In this document: positions 15,836-24,620 of the stretch, one piece after another
Numbering within the stretch: the first letter of the stretch is position 1
How the letters are laid out: each line of letters starts with the position of its first letter
From: Nocardia aurea
GTDB lineage: Bacteria; Actinomycetota; Actinomycetes; Mycobacteriales; Mycobacteriaceae
Direction of reading: 5' to 3'
NCBI RefSeq assembly: GCF_003123685.1
Contig: NZ_QCYJ01000021.1
Span: 1-64,000, forward strand
DNA length: 64,000 bases
Position numbers and translations under genes: made by a program
Notes under the pieces: generated by a model
What the model was told of the DNA's origin: nothing
Seen by the model: only the letters and a program-made list of their open reading frames with translations
Database searches by the model: none

Positions 15836-17284
15836 TCAACTCTCGCTCGGCGCGAGAATCGGCGTCCAGACCGCGTGTTCATAGTGATGACGGAAGGATG
15901 CCGGCGCCTTGACCTGCGCGGGTGCGGCGGGGAACAGCTGGTCTTCGAAGAACAGGTCGCGACCGAGCGCGTCGATGAGTCGCGGGATGCTGTGGGCGAG
16001 ACTCTGCGCGTCGCCGATCGGGTAGCCGAAGCTGAGATGCGCTGCCGCGGAGAACACATGGATGCGTTCGACCCATGGCGCGCGGCCGGGCTGCCGCTGC
16101 ACCAGTTGGAAGCCGTCGGCGAGGTAGGGGGTCGTGGCGAGGGCATCGTCGGCGAGGTCGTCGGCGGGCTGATGGCGGTCACCCCACAGTGCGATGTCGT
16201 CGGCGATCGTGCGCAGTTCCGTGCGGGTGTGCGGGTCGTATCGGTAGCCGGTTCCGGCGATGACGAAATCGAACGAGTGTGTGCCATCGGCCGCTTCGAC
16301 GATCACCCTGTCTCCCTCGGCCTGTGTCGACAGCCAGGGGGCGTCCAGGTGAACCCGGAATCCGGGGAAGGCGACCGCGCGTGCGACCGACTCCAGGGGA
16401 ACGCTGCGGCCTTGGCGCCCGGCGAGGGCCTTCTGCCGCCAGCGCGCGGCATCGTCGCGGCGGTGGTAATTGTCCCTGCCTCCGCCGTTGGCGAAGGGCG
16501 GGCCGCCTTCACCCTGGATGAGCAGTTCCGGCCGACGGGTGAACAGGTGCACCTCGCCTGCTCCGGCTTCCAGGGCTGTTCCGGCGGCGTCGAAGGCCGA
16601 GGCGGCGGCGCCGAGGACGGCGATCGACTTGCCCGCCAGGGGCGTGAAGTCGATGTGGTGGCCGGTGTGGGCGAGCAGATGCGGGGGGAGTCCGTCGAGT
16701 TCGGGCGGCAGATACGGGCCGCCGGTGCCTTCGATACCGTTGGCGAGCACCAGTTTTCGAGTGGTTTCCACCACGGTCGTCTCGCCGCCGTCGGAGTTCG
16801 ACACGGCGAGGGTCAATTCGAGATGGTGCGCACCGGGTCTGATGTCGATGAGGCGGGTGCGGTGACGCACCGCAACCCCGAGGTGGCGTTCGATCCAGTC
16901 GAGGTAGCGCGCCCAGTCGAGTCGGGGGATCCGCGTCAGTCTCTGATACGCGGCCTCGCCTTCGACCAGTTCGTACCAGGCCTGGAAGCTGAGTTCGGGG
17001 TAGCCGAACTCCGGTTCGGGCCAGTTCTTGGGGGTGCGCAGGTTCGTCATCCGCGCCGTGGTGGTCCACACCCCGGTCTGTCCGGGTGCGGCGGCGTCGA
17101 TGACGGAGACCCGGCCGATTCCGGCCCGGCGCAACGCGAATCCGATACCGAGACCGGCCTGTCCCGCACCCACGACCACGACATCGTGATCGGCCTCGCT
17201 CGACCGCACCCAGTTCGCCGGATCGGGGCCGAAGTGGCGCAGCACGCGTGCGGCGTGGGCGTCGGCAGCTGTATTTCGTTCCAC
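15836..17284 (-). CDS. FAD/NAD(P)-dependent oxidoreductase (flavin monooxygenase-like)
   Basis: With the GTG start at 17284 the protein has 482 residues. It begins with a segment typical of actinobacterial members (A-A-R-V-L-R-H-F-G-P-D-P-A-N-W-V), followed by the FAD-binding VVVVGAGQAGLG motif near residue 40 and a second Rossmann motif IAVLGAAASAFDAAG. A conserved ATG box-like GTGYRYD lies late in the chain. This is the layout of class B flavin monooxygenases and related two-dinucleotide-binding flavoproteins. The frame is open to 17386, but the extra residues lack a plausible start. It is transcribed with the GNAT gene. The substrate is unknown. Confidence 0.82.
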   Translation of the reverse strand: MERNTAADAHAARVLRHFGPDPANWVRSSEADHDVVVVGAGQAGLGIGFALRRAGIGRVSVIDAAAPGQTGVWTTTARMTNLRTPKNWPEPEFGYPELSFQAWYELVEGEAAYQRLTRIPRLDWARYLDWIERHLGVAVRHRTRLIDIRPGAHHLELTLAVSNSDGGETTVVETTRKLVLANGIEGTGGPYLPPELDGLPPHLLAHTGHHIDFTPLAGKSIAVLGAAASAFDAAGTALEAGAGEVHLFTRRPELLIQGEGGPPFANGGGRDNYHRRDDAARWRQKALAGRQGRSVPLESVARAVAFPGFRVHLDAPWLSTQAEGDRVIVEAADGTHSFDFVIAGTGYRYDPHTRTELRTIADDIALWGDRHQPADDLADDALATTPYLADGFQLVQRQPGRAPWVERIHVFSAAAHLSFGYPIGDAQSLAHSIPRLIDALGRDLFFEDQLFPAAPAQVKAPASFRHHYEHAVWTPILAPSES

Positions 17285-17568
17285 GACAGACCAACCCGTT
17301 TCATCGACCGTCGCCACCGGACATGACGGATCGAACTGCCCGCCGAGGTGGCCGTTGCAATGTAGAACCGTGACGCTCCCCGACACACGACTTACGGTCT
17401 GGACAAATTTAAAGCGAAGTCGCCGTGGCCGGAGGTCCTACGATGCGTGGGCGGCACAGACCTCGTCTGTTGGAGGTCCCGCGTTCGGCGTCACAACGTG
17501 CAGACGAAGAATGACACCGCTTCGGAAGGCGGATGGCCCCGGCGTCCGGGCGGGCGGACCCGATTTTG

Positions 17569-17598
17569 TTGTTCGCTATTTAGCTACAGTGCTAAAAT
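17569..17598 (+). promoter_or_regulatory. Promoter with embedded operator for the ArsR-DUF2071 operon
   Basis: A -35-like TTGTTC (17569-17574) and a -10 TAAAAT (17593-17598), preceded by TGC as in an extended -10, are separated by 18 bases. Transcription would begin at about 17605, exactly the A of the ATG, so the message is probably leaderless; there is no ribosome binding site. An inverted repeat TTTAGC-N6-GCTAAA (17579-17584 and 17591-17596) lies between and over the promoter elements. That is the right place for autorepression by the ArsR-family product. Confidence 0.65.
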
Positions 17599-17604
17599 GC
17601 GAAC

Positions 17605-17943
17605 ATGACCGATGTCGACCTCGAAGGGGAAGCCGGTGTATTCCGCGCGCTGGCAGACTCGACGCGCCGCCAGATCTTGGAGGAGCTCCGCTCCGGCGAG
17701 CTGACCGCAGGTGATATCAGCGGGAGGTTCCCGATCAGCGGCCCTTCGATCTCCCGGCATCTGGGCGTACTCAAGGCAGCCGGGCTGGTCCGAGAGCGAC
17801 GAGCCGCCAATCGGATCTACTACTCGCTTGTCGAGGAACGACTGGCGTTGTCTATCGGCAGGTTTCTGAGTGCGATCTGCCCGGAACAGATTGTCGTCCG
17901 GCAACTTCAGCGGCGAACAACGAAAAACAAGGATGCCGGATGA
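17605..17943 (+). CDS. ArsR-family winged-helix repressor
   Basis: The 112-residue protein matches the ArsR/SdpR class. It has the starting helix VFRALADSTRRQILEELRSG, the helix-turn-helix ending SGPSISRHLGVLKAAGLV (recognition helix about residues 48-60) and the beta-wing RERRAANRIYYSL. It lacks the metal-binding CxC motif of arsenic or cadmium sensors, so it is more like the SdpR/autorepressor type. Its stop overlaps the start of the DUF2071 gene (ATGA at 17940-17943). It probably represses its own operon through the repeat at 17579-17596. Confidence 0.92.
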   Translation: MTDVDLEGEAGVFRALADSTRRQILEELRSGELTAGDISGRFPISGPSISRHLGVLKAAGLVRERRAANRIYYSLVEERLALSIGRFLSAICPEQIVVRQLQRRTTKNKDAG

Positions 17944-18743
17944 GACCTCCGCAGATGTCCAGCGTCGTCGAGCGACGCCTTCTTGTGAACTATCGAGTCG
18001 CCCCCGAGGTCGCCGCGAGCTTGGTGCCACCGCCGCTGCGACCTCAACTGATCGGCGGGTGGGCGGTTGCCGGTATCTGCCTGATCCGCCTGGGACAGTT
18101 CCGGCCCAGTCGGCTACCCGGCTGGGTTGGGCTGCGCAGCGAGAACGCGGCGCATCGCATCGCTGTCGAGTGGGACGGTCCGCAGGGACCCTCGACCGGC
18201 GTATACATCTCGCGCCGCGACAGCGGCTCGGCGATCAATGTCCTTGCCGGTGGCCGACTGTTTCCGGGGGAGCACAGTTCGGCGCGGTTCGACGTGCGGG
18301 AAACAGCGGAGGACCTGCACGTAGCCTTCGTCAGTCGAGACGAGACAATGTCCGTCAGCGTGGATGTCCGGACCGTCGAGCAGTTCCAGGGAAGCGAACT
18401 GTTCGCCGATCTCGCGCAGGCATCGGAATTCTTTCGAAATGGCTCCGCCGGATTCTCGGCCACACGTGGCGGTCTATGCCTCGATGGGCTCGAACTCCGA
18501 ACAGACTCGTGGCGCGTCGAGCCAGTCGACGTCCGCTCGGTGCGCTCCACCGTTTTCGACGACCGGGACCGGTTCCCGCCAGGCAGCGCGACCCTCGACT
18601 GCGCCCTGCTCATGCGGGAGGTACCGGTGACCTGGCGCCCTCTTCCGCCTCTGCGCGTCGCTGCCGCTCCGCGGCTGCGGAAATTCCGAAACAATCGTGC
18701 CCTTCGAAATAGGGACACCGGGACGGCCTCTGTAGTCTCGTGA
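17940..18743 (+). CDS. DUF2071 (YqjF-like) family protein
   Basis: The 267-residue protein has the DUF2071/YqjF pattern related to the acetoacetate-decarboxylase fold. It includes an early LLVNYRVAPEVAASLVPPPLRPQ-type segment, a central G-W-A-V-A-G-I-C-L-I-R-L strand and a later R-R-D-S-G strand pair. There is no signal peptide or membrane segment. It is coupled by ATGA overlap to the ArsR regulator. That pairing is common for this family, and the two probably respond to an unknown small molecule or stress. Biochemical function is not established for the family. Confidence 0.8.
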   Translation: MRPPQMSSVVERRLLVNYRVAPEVAASLVPPPLRPQLIGGWAVAGICLIRLGQFRPSRLPGWVGLRSENAAHRIAVEWDGPQGPSTGVYISRRDSGSAINVLAGGRLFPGEHSSARFDVRETAEDLHVAFVSRDETMSVSVDVRTVEQFQGSELFADLAQASEFFRNGSAGFSATRGGLCLDGLELRTDSWRVEPVDVRSVRSTVFDDRDRFPPGSATLDCALLMREVPVTWRPLPPLRVAAAPRLRKFRNNRALRNRDTGTASVVS

Positions 18744-19097
18744 TGGGCAACGGAATTACCATCCACTTCGACCCACCGACCGGCGCCGGTACGGTCCGGA
18801 CCGATTTTGCGGTTCGCAACTCCGGGTTGGTGCCCCAACAGGTCACCTGCTCCGGGATGTCTGAAATCTCGTAGCGGAACCGGGGCCGATTTCGGCTCGG
18901 TGGGTCCGGGGACCGGATGCGACTCGGGCCCATCATCGAGCCGGCGGCCTGCGCTGGGGTCGCGGGAGTGGCTTTTCGGCTGTGCGATTCGCGCGACCGG
19001 ACACTACCGTGTGAGGTGAACGGCATACCGCCGTGGCTGCTCGGCGCGACCGGCAGGTTCATCGGGTCGGCGTCGATTTCGCTGTCGGCCCGTATCC
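18744..19097. other. Gap with conflicting short open frames
   Basis: Both strands contain short protein-like readings. On the plus strand a 43-residue frame starts at the ATG overlapping the DUF2071 stop (MGNGITIHFDPP...). On the minus strand the same DNA reads EISDIPEQVTCWGTN within a longer frame. Neither has a ribosome binding site or a natural end, and third-position GC does not separate them. I leave the stretch unannotated. Confidence 0.35.
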
Positions 19098-19784
19098 CTA
19101 TTCGGGTGAGTTCTGCGGTTCGAGGCCGAGGTCTATCGGGGTATCGAGTGCCGTATCGGCATCGACGCTCGCCTCCACGAGAGCGTCGACGTCCGCGTTC
19201 AACTGCTGGGCGAGGTGTGGATCGGCGGGCAGGCTCACATCGATTGTGCCGGTGAAGAGTTCGTCGCCCTCGGTGATCGTTTCGGTGCCGAGAACGGTGT
19301 TGAGTGTATTCACGGCGGTCCGGCCGAGTTCAAGGATGTTGTCACCGGGGGCGCCGATGACGAGGTGGAGTACGTTCTCGCCCGGGTCCTTGCGTAGATG
19401 CAGGACGTCGGTGGCGATCGCGCCGAGTTCCATCTGCTTGCCGTTGATCTTCGCTTCGACCTTGCCGGTGTCGACGGCGAGCGACAGGTCGGAGACGGTG
19501 GCGGTCTTGTCGCCGTGTGTGAGTTTGGCCTGGCCGGTGAGGTCGATCCTGCCGGAGGTGATCTCGCGGTCCGCGATCTCGATCGTGTCGCCGACGACCC
19601 GAAACCGGGCGATGCTGTCCAGACCGAGTTCGGGATTCACCGCCAGGGTCGTCTTTCCCGTGATGATCCGGAATTCGCTCGGCTCGGGTGCCGCCGTCGT
19701 CGTCGGCGCGGCGAGTAGGAAAGCGGTGCAGACCGATCCGATGGTGACGGCGGAACGGGTCAGCAGTGACCTGGACAAACGCAC
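19098..19784 (-). CDS. Secreted beta-rich protein of unknown function
   Basis: The GTG start at 19784 has a textbook AGGAGG site seven bases upstream. The 228-residue product has a signal peptide (SLLTRSAVTIGSVCTAFLLAAPTTTAA region) and a mature part of alternating polar/hydrophobic strands such as FRIITGKTTLAV and ARFRVVGDTIEIAD. A later half (DNILELGRTAVNTLNTVLG) is followed by a short acidic tail. There are no cysteines in the mature protein. The pattern suggests a beta-sandwich surface or extracellular protein, and I do not recognise a family. Confidence 0.78.
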   Translation of the reverse strand: MRLSRSLLTRSAVTIGSVCTAFLLAAPTTTAAPEPSEFRIITGKTTLAVNPELGLDSIARFRVVGDTIEIADREITSGRIDLTGQAKLTHGDKTATVSDLSLAVDTGKVEAKINGKQMELGAIATDVLHLRKDPGENVLHLVIGAPGDNILELGRTAVNTLNTVLGTETITEGDELFTGTIDVSLPADPHLAQQLNADVDALVEASVDADTALDTPIDLGLEPQNSPE

Positions 19785-20011
19785 GGGCAATCCTCCTGGG
19801 TTTCGCGGCCGTTGGTTCCCTTGATCTTCGTTGCCGTACGTATTCCGGATCGCCCGACAGTGTGGAGCGCTCGCGGCATCGCCGGGGAATCGGGCCGTCC
19901 GCGAAGCCGTCTGCCTGCGGTGTTGGCGAGTGCTTGGAACGTCGTTGGTCCTCGCCCACACAGTGATGGCACGGCCGCCGCGGCGGCACCTCACATCCGA
20001 AAGGACCCACG

Positions 20012-20725
20012 ATGTCCACCATTTCCGCTCTCCGTCCGCGACGTTCCCTGCCCGTGACGTTCGGCGTCGCCGCGGTGCTCGGCACGAGCCTGGTGCTGCC
20101 GGGTCTCGCCTCCGCCGCGCCCGTTCTGGCCTACGGTCCCTACACCTGTGCCCAGAACTTCGTCTGGCGTGAAGCGTTCGACGGCGACACGGTCTGCGTC
20201 AGCCCGGGCGAGCGTGACACCGCTCGTGCCGAGAACGGTCAGGCGTCGGCGCGCCGCAGCCCGACCGGCGGCGCCTACGGCCCCGACACCTGCCTGCAAG
20301 GTTTCGTCTGGCGTGAGGCGCGGCCCACCGACCATGTCTGTGTCGACCCGTCGCGGCGCGACCGCGCGGTCGCGCAGAACTCCGAGGGTGCTTCACATCT
20401 GGTCGACGCGACCCAGCTCCCCGCGGGCAAGGTCGCCACTCGCTCCGAGCTGATCGCGGGCGGCGGCCGGATCTACCTCGACGGCGGCAAGGGGCTCACC
20501 CCGGGTGGCCGGGTCGAGTTCTACGCCGCGGGGGTCAACGGCACCGCGGTGCGTCCGCTCGGCACCAGAACCGCCGACGGAAAAGGGGAACTGCCCAGGG
20601 AGAACACCGCTCTGGCCCAGGTCCGCTGCGAGCTGAAGCGCGACGAGACCGCGACCATCGTCGTCCTCGATGTCCGCACCGGCGTCGCCACCACGGCGGG
20701 CACCAGCTACGCCTACAGTTGCTGA
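20012..20725 (+). CDS. Secreted protein with two YGPxTC/FVWREA repeats
   Basis: The 237-residue precursor has a clear Sec signal peptide ending near LASAAP (residue 35). Two tandem copies of a 60-residue module follow: YGPYTCAQNFVWREAFDGDT with VCVSP, and YGPDTCLQGFVWREARPTDH with VCVDP. Each has a conserved cysteine pair that probably forms a disulfide. The C-terminal 110 residues form a beta-rich domain with a final Cys. The YGPxTC...WREA...VCV repeat is common in small secreted proteins of nocardiae and mycobacteria, but its role is unknown. An AAAGGA site precedes the ATG. Confidence 0.82.
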   Translation: MSTISALRPRRSLPVTFGVAAVLGTSLVLPGLASAAPVLAYGPYTCAQNFVWREAFDGDTVCVSPGERDTARAENGQASARRSPTGGAYGPDTCLQGFVWREARPTDHVCVDPSRRDRAVAQNSEGASHLVDATQLPAGKVATRSELIAGGGRIYLDGGKGLTPGGRVEFYAAGVNGTAVRPLGTRTADGKGELPRENTALAQVRCELKRDETATIVVLDVRTGVATTAGTSYAYSC

Positions 20726-20741
20726 CCGTGCGGGAGGACCG

Positions 20742-21347
20742 TCACAGCCAGCCGAGGCGTTCGGCGGCGCGCACCGCTTCGGCGCGGGTACCGGTGGCGG
20801 TCTTGCCGATCACGGACGACAGATGATTGCGGACCGTGCCCTCGGACAGACGCAGGCGTTTGGCGATGGTGGCCGCGGTGGCTCCGTCGGCGGCCGCGGC
20901 GAGCACTTCGCGTTCGCGGGCGGTGAGCGGTGAGGTGCCCGCGGTCAGCGTCTCGGTGGCAAGTGCCGGATCGACGACCCGCAGTCCCATGTGGACGCGG
21001 CGGACCGCGTCGGCGAGTTCCCTGGCGGGGGTGTCCTTGACCACGAATCCGCTGGCGCCCGCGTCGATCGCGCGACGCAGATAGCCCGGACGGCCGAAGG
21101 TCGTGACCATGAGGATGCGTACATCGGGGTATTTCTCGTGCAACGCGCCCGCGACCGTGATCCCGTCCAGCCCGGGCATTTCCACATCGAGCAGCACCAC
21201 ATCCGGTGTGGTGCGCGCGACGGCGTCGAGGACTTCGTCGCCTCGACCGACCTCGGCGACGACGTCGAGATCCGATTCCAGTCCGAGCAGCGCGGCCAGG
21301 GCGCCGCGCACGAGCGCCTGATCGTCGGCGAGCAGTAGCCGGATCAT
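20742..21347 (-). CDS. NarL/LuxR-type response regulator
   Basis: The 201-residue protein has a receiver domain with the acidic pair DD at residues 8-9 and the phospho-acceptor Asp54 in VVLLDVEMPGLDG, followed by a GerE/LuxR helix-turn-helix (LTAREREVLAAAADGATAAT, then SEGTVRNHLSSV). It lies 45 bases downstream of the histidine kinase gene on the same strand and is its obvious partner. The likely target is the adjacent ABC exporter, as in DesKR- or LiaRS-like actinobacterial modules. Confidence 0.93.
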   Translation of the reverse strand: MIRLLLADDQALVRGALAALLGLESDLDVVAEVGRGDEVLDAVARTTPDVVLLDVEMPGLDGITVAGALHEKYPDVRILMVTTFGRPGYLRRAIDAGASGFVVKDTPARELADAVRRVHMGLRVVDPALATETLTAGTSPLTAREREVLAAAADGATAATIAKRLRLSEGTVRNHLSSVIGKTATGTRAEAVRAAERLGWL

Positions 21348-21392
21348 GCGGCGGCCTTCCTGGTCGGGCGGGTGATGAGGATGGGAAATCTT

Positions 21393-22559
21393 TCAGGGCG
21401 CAAGCTGTTTCGGCACGGTGACAGCCACATGGGCGCCTCCTCCCGCCGGGATCGACAGCGCCATCGTCGCACCGGCCGCACGGGTTCGTTCACGCAGCCC
21501 GGCCAATCCCGAACCGGTTCCGGCATCGGGGCCGAGCCCGCGACCGTCATCGATCACGTCGATACTCGTCGCGGTCACGATGACCGTGCAGTGCCGGGCG
21601 GCGCTGTGGCGCACCACATTCGTGACCGCTTCGCGCAGCACCCAGCCGAACAGTTCGTTGTCGCCGTCGGGCAGGTTCGCCGGATCGGGGAGGTCGGCGG
21701 CGATATCGGCGGCGGCGAGCGCGCTGGCCGCATTGGCGAGTTCCGCGCGCAAGGTCACCTCGCGCAGCCCGCCGACGGTGTCGCGGACACCGCCGAGCGC
21801 CTCACGAGCCAGCCGCTCGACATCGGCCAGTTCGGCTCGTGCCCTCTCGATATCGACGTCGAGCAGTCGTTGCGCGAGTTCGGTTTTCACCGTGATCACG
21901 GTGAGCGAATGCCCCAGGATGTCGTGGACGTCGCGCGCCACCCGATTGCGCTCGGCGACGATCGCGAGTTCGGCCTTCTGACGGCGGGCGAGTTCGCTCA
22001 GTCGTTCGCCGCGCAGGCCGAGCTGACGGGCGGCCCATATGACGAGAGGGACGAACGCCACGTAGAACGGCACAGCGCGCAGGTCGGGCAGCGCCACCGG
22101 GACCAGCAGCATGGCGAGCACGACGACGACGCTGACGTAGCCGGATTCGCGCGAGGGCAGGTGAAAGATGGCGACGACGCTGATATAGATCGCGGTGGGC
22201 AGCGCGGCGGCCCCGAGCAGTGCGACCAGTACCACGGTGCACAGTGTCATCGCGGCCAGGACGGGCCACACCCGGTGATCGACCGGCGGGTCCACCAGCG
22301 GGTCGCGTCGACGGGTGTCGCGGAAGACGACGAACGAACCCAGGATCACCGCCGCGTACGCGAATAGGGTCACCGAGGCCCACGCCGCGTTCGCGTGTTC
22401 GCCCTCGCGCCAGTTCCGCACGATCGGCCCGATCAGATACGACAGCCACGCCACCGCGATCAGCGCACCGAACCAGCTGCGGCGATTGTCGTCCAGCGCG
22501 GCGGCGCCGAAGCGGACGATCCGGTCGGCGACGGCGGACCGAGGACGGGTGGTGCTCAT
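21393..22559 (-). CDS. NarL-type sensor histidine kinase with membrane-embedded sensor
   Basis: The 388-residue kinase has about five to six hydrophobic segments between residues 30 and 178 with only short loops, so it probably senses within the membrane. A HisKA_3 dimerisation helix follows with the phospho-acceptor His212 in ARDVHDILGHSLTVI. The ATPase domain has the N-box EAVTNVVRHS and the G-box DDGRGLGPDAGTGSGLAGL. The ATG at 22559 is chosen because the upstream extension to 22586 is a short Arg-rich run. It is transcribed with the response regulator and lies downstream of the ABC genes on the same strand. Confidence 0.92.
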   Translation of the reverse strand: MSTTRPRSAVADRIVRFGAAALDDNRRSWFGALIAVAWLSYLIGPIVRNWREGEHANAAWASVTLFAYAAVILGSFVVFRDTRRRDPLVDPPVDHRVWPVLAAMTLCTVVLVALLGAAALPTAIYISVVAIFHLPSRESGYVSVVVVLAMLLVPVALPDLRAVPFYVAFVPLVIWAARQLGLRGERLSELARRQKAELAIVAERNRVARDVHDILGHSLTVITVKTELAQRLLDVDIERARAELADVERLAREALGGVRDTVGGLREVTLRAELANAASALAAADIAADLPDPANLPDGDNELFGWVLREAVTNVVRHSAARHCTVIVTATSIDVIDDGRGLGPDAGTGSGLAGLRERTRAAGATMALSIPAGGGAHVAVTVPKQLAP

Positions 22560-22691
22560 GCGACGCCCCCGTATCCGCCCCGGCACGGGGGTGCCGAGAC
22601 GGATTCGGCGGGGTATCGGTCGGCGTTCACGGGGATCGACGCTACCGAAGGCCGCGGTGCCCGGGTCACCGGTATCTCCGTCCGCCGCACG

Positions 22692-23465
22692 TCAGCGGGC
22701 GGTGTCACGGCGGAACAGCACGGCCGCCCCGGTGACGAAGACGATCGCCCAGACCGTCACGTTGAGGATTGCCGCCGCGATCGAGGAACCGGCGGTGTCA
22801 CCGAACGGCATCCGGGCAAGCGTCGCGACGCCGTAGGTGGGAAAGACCGTCGACACCGTAGCGAACCAGCCGTGCAGAGGTATGAACAGTCCCCCCGCGA
22901 AGGAGAGTCCGGCAAGGGCGGGACCGAGCAGTTGCATGACATTCTCCGACGGCAACAGATAGCCGATGAACAGGCCGAATGCCGCGAAGACGAGCGAGCA
23001 GATCCAGGCGAGCAGCAAGCAGAAGACCCATGCGGTCGCCGTGAGCTGTGCGCCGAGCGCGGCGCCGACCACGAAGACCGCGACAACCGAGACCAGTCCG
23101 AGCACCATCGCGACGGCGACCTTCGTCGCGATGTAGGTGGTCGGCCGCAGGGGGGTGAGCCGCAGTTGGCGGCTCCATCCCTGCGCACGCTCGATCGCCA
23201 CCATCGCGCCGCCGCTCGTGGTGGCCAACATGGCGCCGTAGACGGCCATCGACACCATGACATAGCCCGTCACGTTGCCCGAACCGAAGGATTCGGTCCG
23301 ATAATCGGATCGCAGCCCGAAGATGACGAAGAACAGCGGCGGCATGATGAGGGTGAACAGCATGGTCCGCCGATTGCGCAGCATGCGGCGCAATTCCAGG
23401 CGCAGGAAGCCGAGGCCGCGGTGGGCACGAGCGGTGCGGACCGGCCGGGAAACGACAGTGGACAT
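22692..23465 (-). CDS. ABC-2 type transporter permease
   Basis: The 257-residue protein has six predicted membrane helices, including TMLFTLIMPPLFFVIFG and VAVAMVLGLVSVVAVFVVG, and a conserved LRLTPLRPTTYIATK loop typical of DrrB/YadH-like ABC-2 permeases. Its start overlaps the stop of the ATPase gene by one base (TGATG). With the ATPase it forms a minimal exporter, probably for a drug, peptide or lipid. Confidence 0.9.
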   Translation of the reverse strand: MSTVVSRPVRTARAHRGLGFLRLELRRMLRNRRTMLFTLIMPPLFFVIFGLRSDYRTESFGSGNVTGYVMVSMAVYGAMLATTSGGAMVAIERAQGWSRQLRLTPLRPTTYIATKVAVAMVLGLVSVVAVFVVGAALGAQLTATAWVFCLLLAWICSLVFAAFGLFIGYLLPSENVMQLLGPALAGLSFAGGLFIPLHGWFATVSTVFPTYGVATLARMPFGDTAGSSIAAAILNVTVWAIVFVTGAAVLFRRDTAR

Positions 23466-24412
23466 CAGTGGGCTCCGGAGGTGAGGGTGAGGAACGCGGA
23501 TTCGAGGTTGTGCGAAGTGATTTCGAGATCGACGGCGGTGGTCTCGGTGAGCAGATGGCGGGCGACCATGTCGGAATCTCTCGTGCGCAGTAGGATTCGA
23601 TCACCGCGCACTTCGACGTCGTCCACACCGGGAACGGCGAGCAGTTCCACCGGCCGCGCGTGCGGCAGCGTCGCGCTGACCGTGCGGCCCGCCGCCAGAT
23701 TCTTGATCTCCGCGGCGGTGCCGTCCGCGACCACCCGTCCCTCACGCACCAGGACGACGCGGTCGGCGTAGGCGTCGGCCTCGTCGAGGTAGTGGGTCGC
23801 GAACAGCACGGTGCGGCCGCGTTGAGAATCCGCGCGCATCGCGTGCCAGAACTCCCGGCGTCCTTCGACATCCATTCCGGTGGTCGGCTCGTCCAACACG
23901 ATCAGGTCGGGATCCGGCAGCAGCGCGAGCGCGAAACGCAGTCGCTGTTGTTGTCCGCCAGAGCATTTGCCGACTCGTCGCGCACCGATTTCGGCGATCC
24001 CGGCCCGTGCGAGCACCTCTTCGACGGGTCGGGGGCGGTGATGCAGGGTCGCGACCAGTTCGACGGTTTCCGCGACGGTCAGATCGGACAGCAAACCCCC
24101 CGATTGCAGCACCGCCGAGACCCGCCCCGCGGAAATCGCGCGGTCCGGTGTGCTTCCCAGGATCCGCACCGTGCCCGAGTCGGGTTCCGTCAGGCCGAGC
24201 ATCATGTCGATCGTGGTCGTCTTCCCCGCGCCGTTGGGGCCGAGGAAGGCCACGATCTCACCGGGCGCGACGACCAGGTCCAACCCGTCGACCGCGCGGA
24301 CCACGTCGCCGCCGGGGACACGGAAACTCTTTTGCAAAGCACGTAATTCGATTGCCACGCCGATGGGTGTGGGGGAGTTCGACTCGGTTCTCGGTATCAC
24401 CTTCGATGTCAT
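23465..24412 (-). CDS. ABC transporter ATP-binding protein (DrrA/CcmA-like)
   Basis: The 315-residue ATPase has Walker A GPNGAGKTTT, Q-loop LQSGG, signature CSGGQQQRLRFALAL (Cys in place of the usual Leu), Walker B LIVLDEPTTGMD and the H-loop FATHYLDEAD. A C-terminal extension of about 90 residues is typical of DrrA-type exporters. It leads the four-gene set ATPase-permease-kinase-regulator, all on the minus strand. Confidence 0.93.
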   Translation of the reverse strand: MTSKVIPRTESNSPTPIGVAIELRALQKSFRVPGGDVVRAVDGLDLVVAPGEIVAFLGPNGAGKTTTIDMMLGLTEPDSGTVRILGSTPDRAISAGRVSAVLQSGGLLSDLTVAETVELVATLHHRPRPVEEVLARAGIAEIGARRVGKCSGGQQQRLRFALALLPDPDLIVLDEPTTGMDVEGRREFWHAMRADSQRGRTVLFATHYLDEADAYADRVVLVREGRVVADGTAAEIKNLAAGRTVSATLPHARPVELLAVPGVDDVEVRGDRILLRTRDSDMVARHLLTETTAVDLEITSHNLESAFLTLTSGAH

Positions 24413-24620
24413 GACACCAGCGTCTCGCGACCGGGCCGCGAGTACCCCGCACGACTGTCATCGTCCGGGCATGGCATTTGTCATGGGTGCGGGTTTCGGA
24501 GTTTCGCCGGTTTCGGATGCGGGCTGGGCCCCCGGTCGCATCGGAGGTCGGCCATCGCGGTGTCTTGCGTGGATCTCCGGATGAGCTGTGTCGGGTGTGC
24601 GCCTGGGCCGCTCACCCCGT

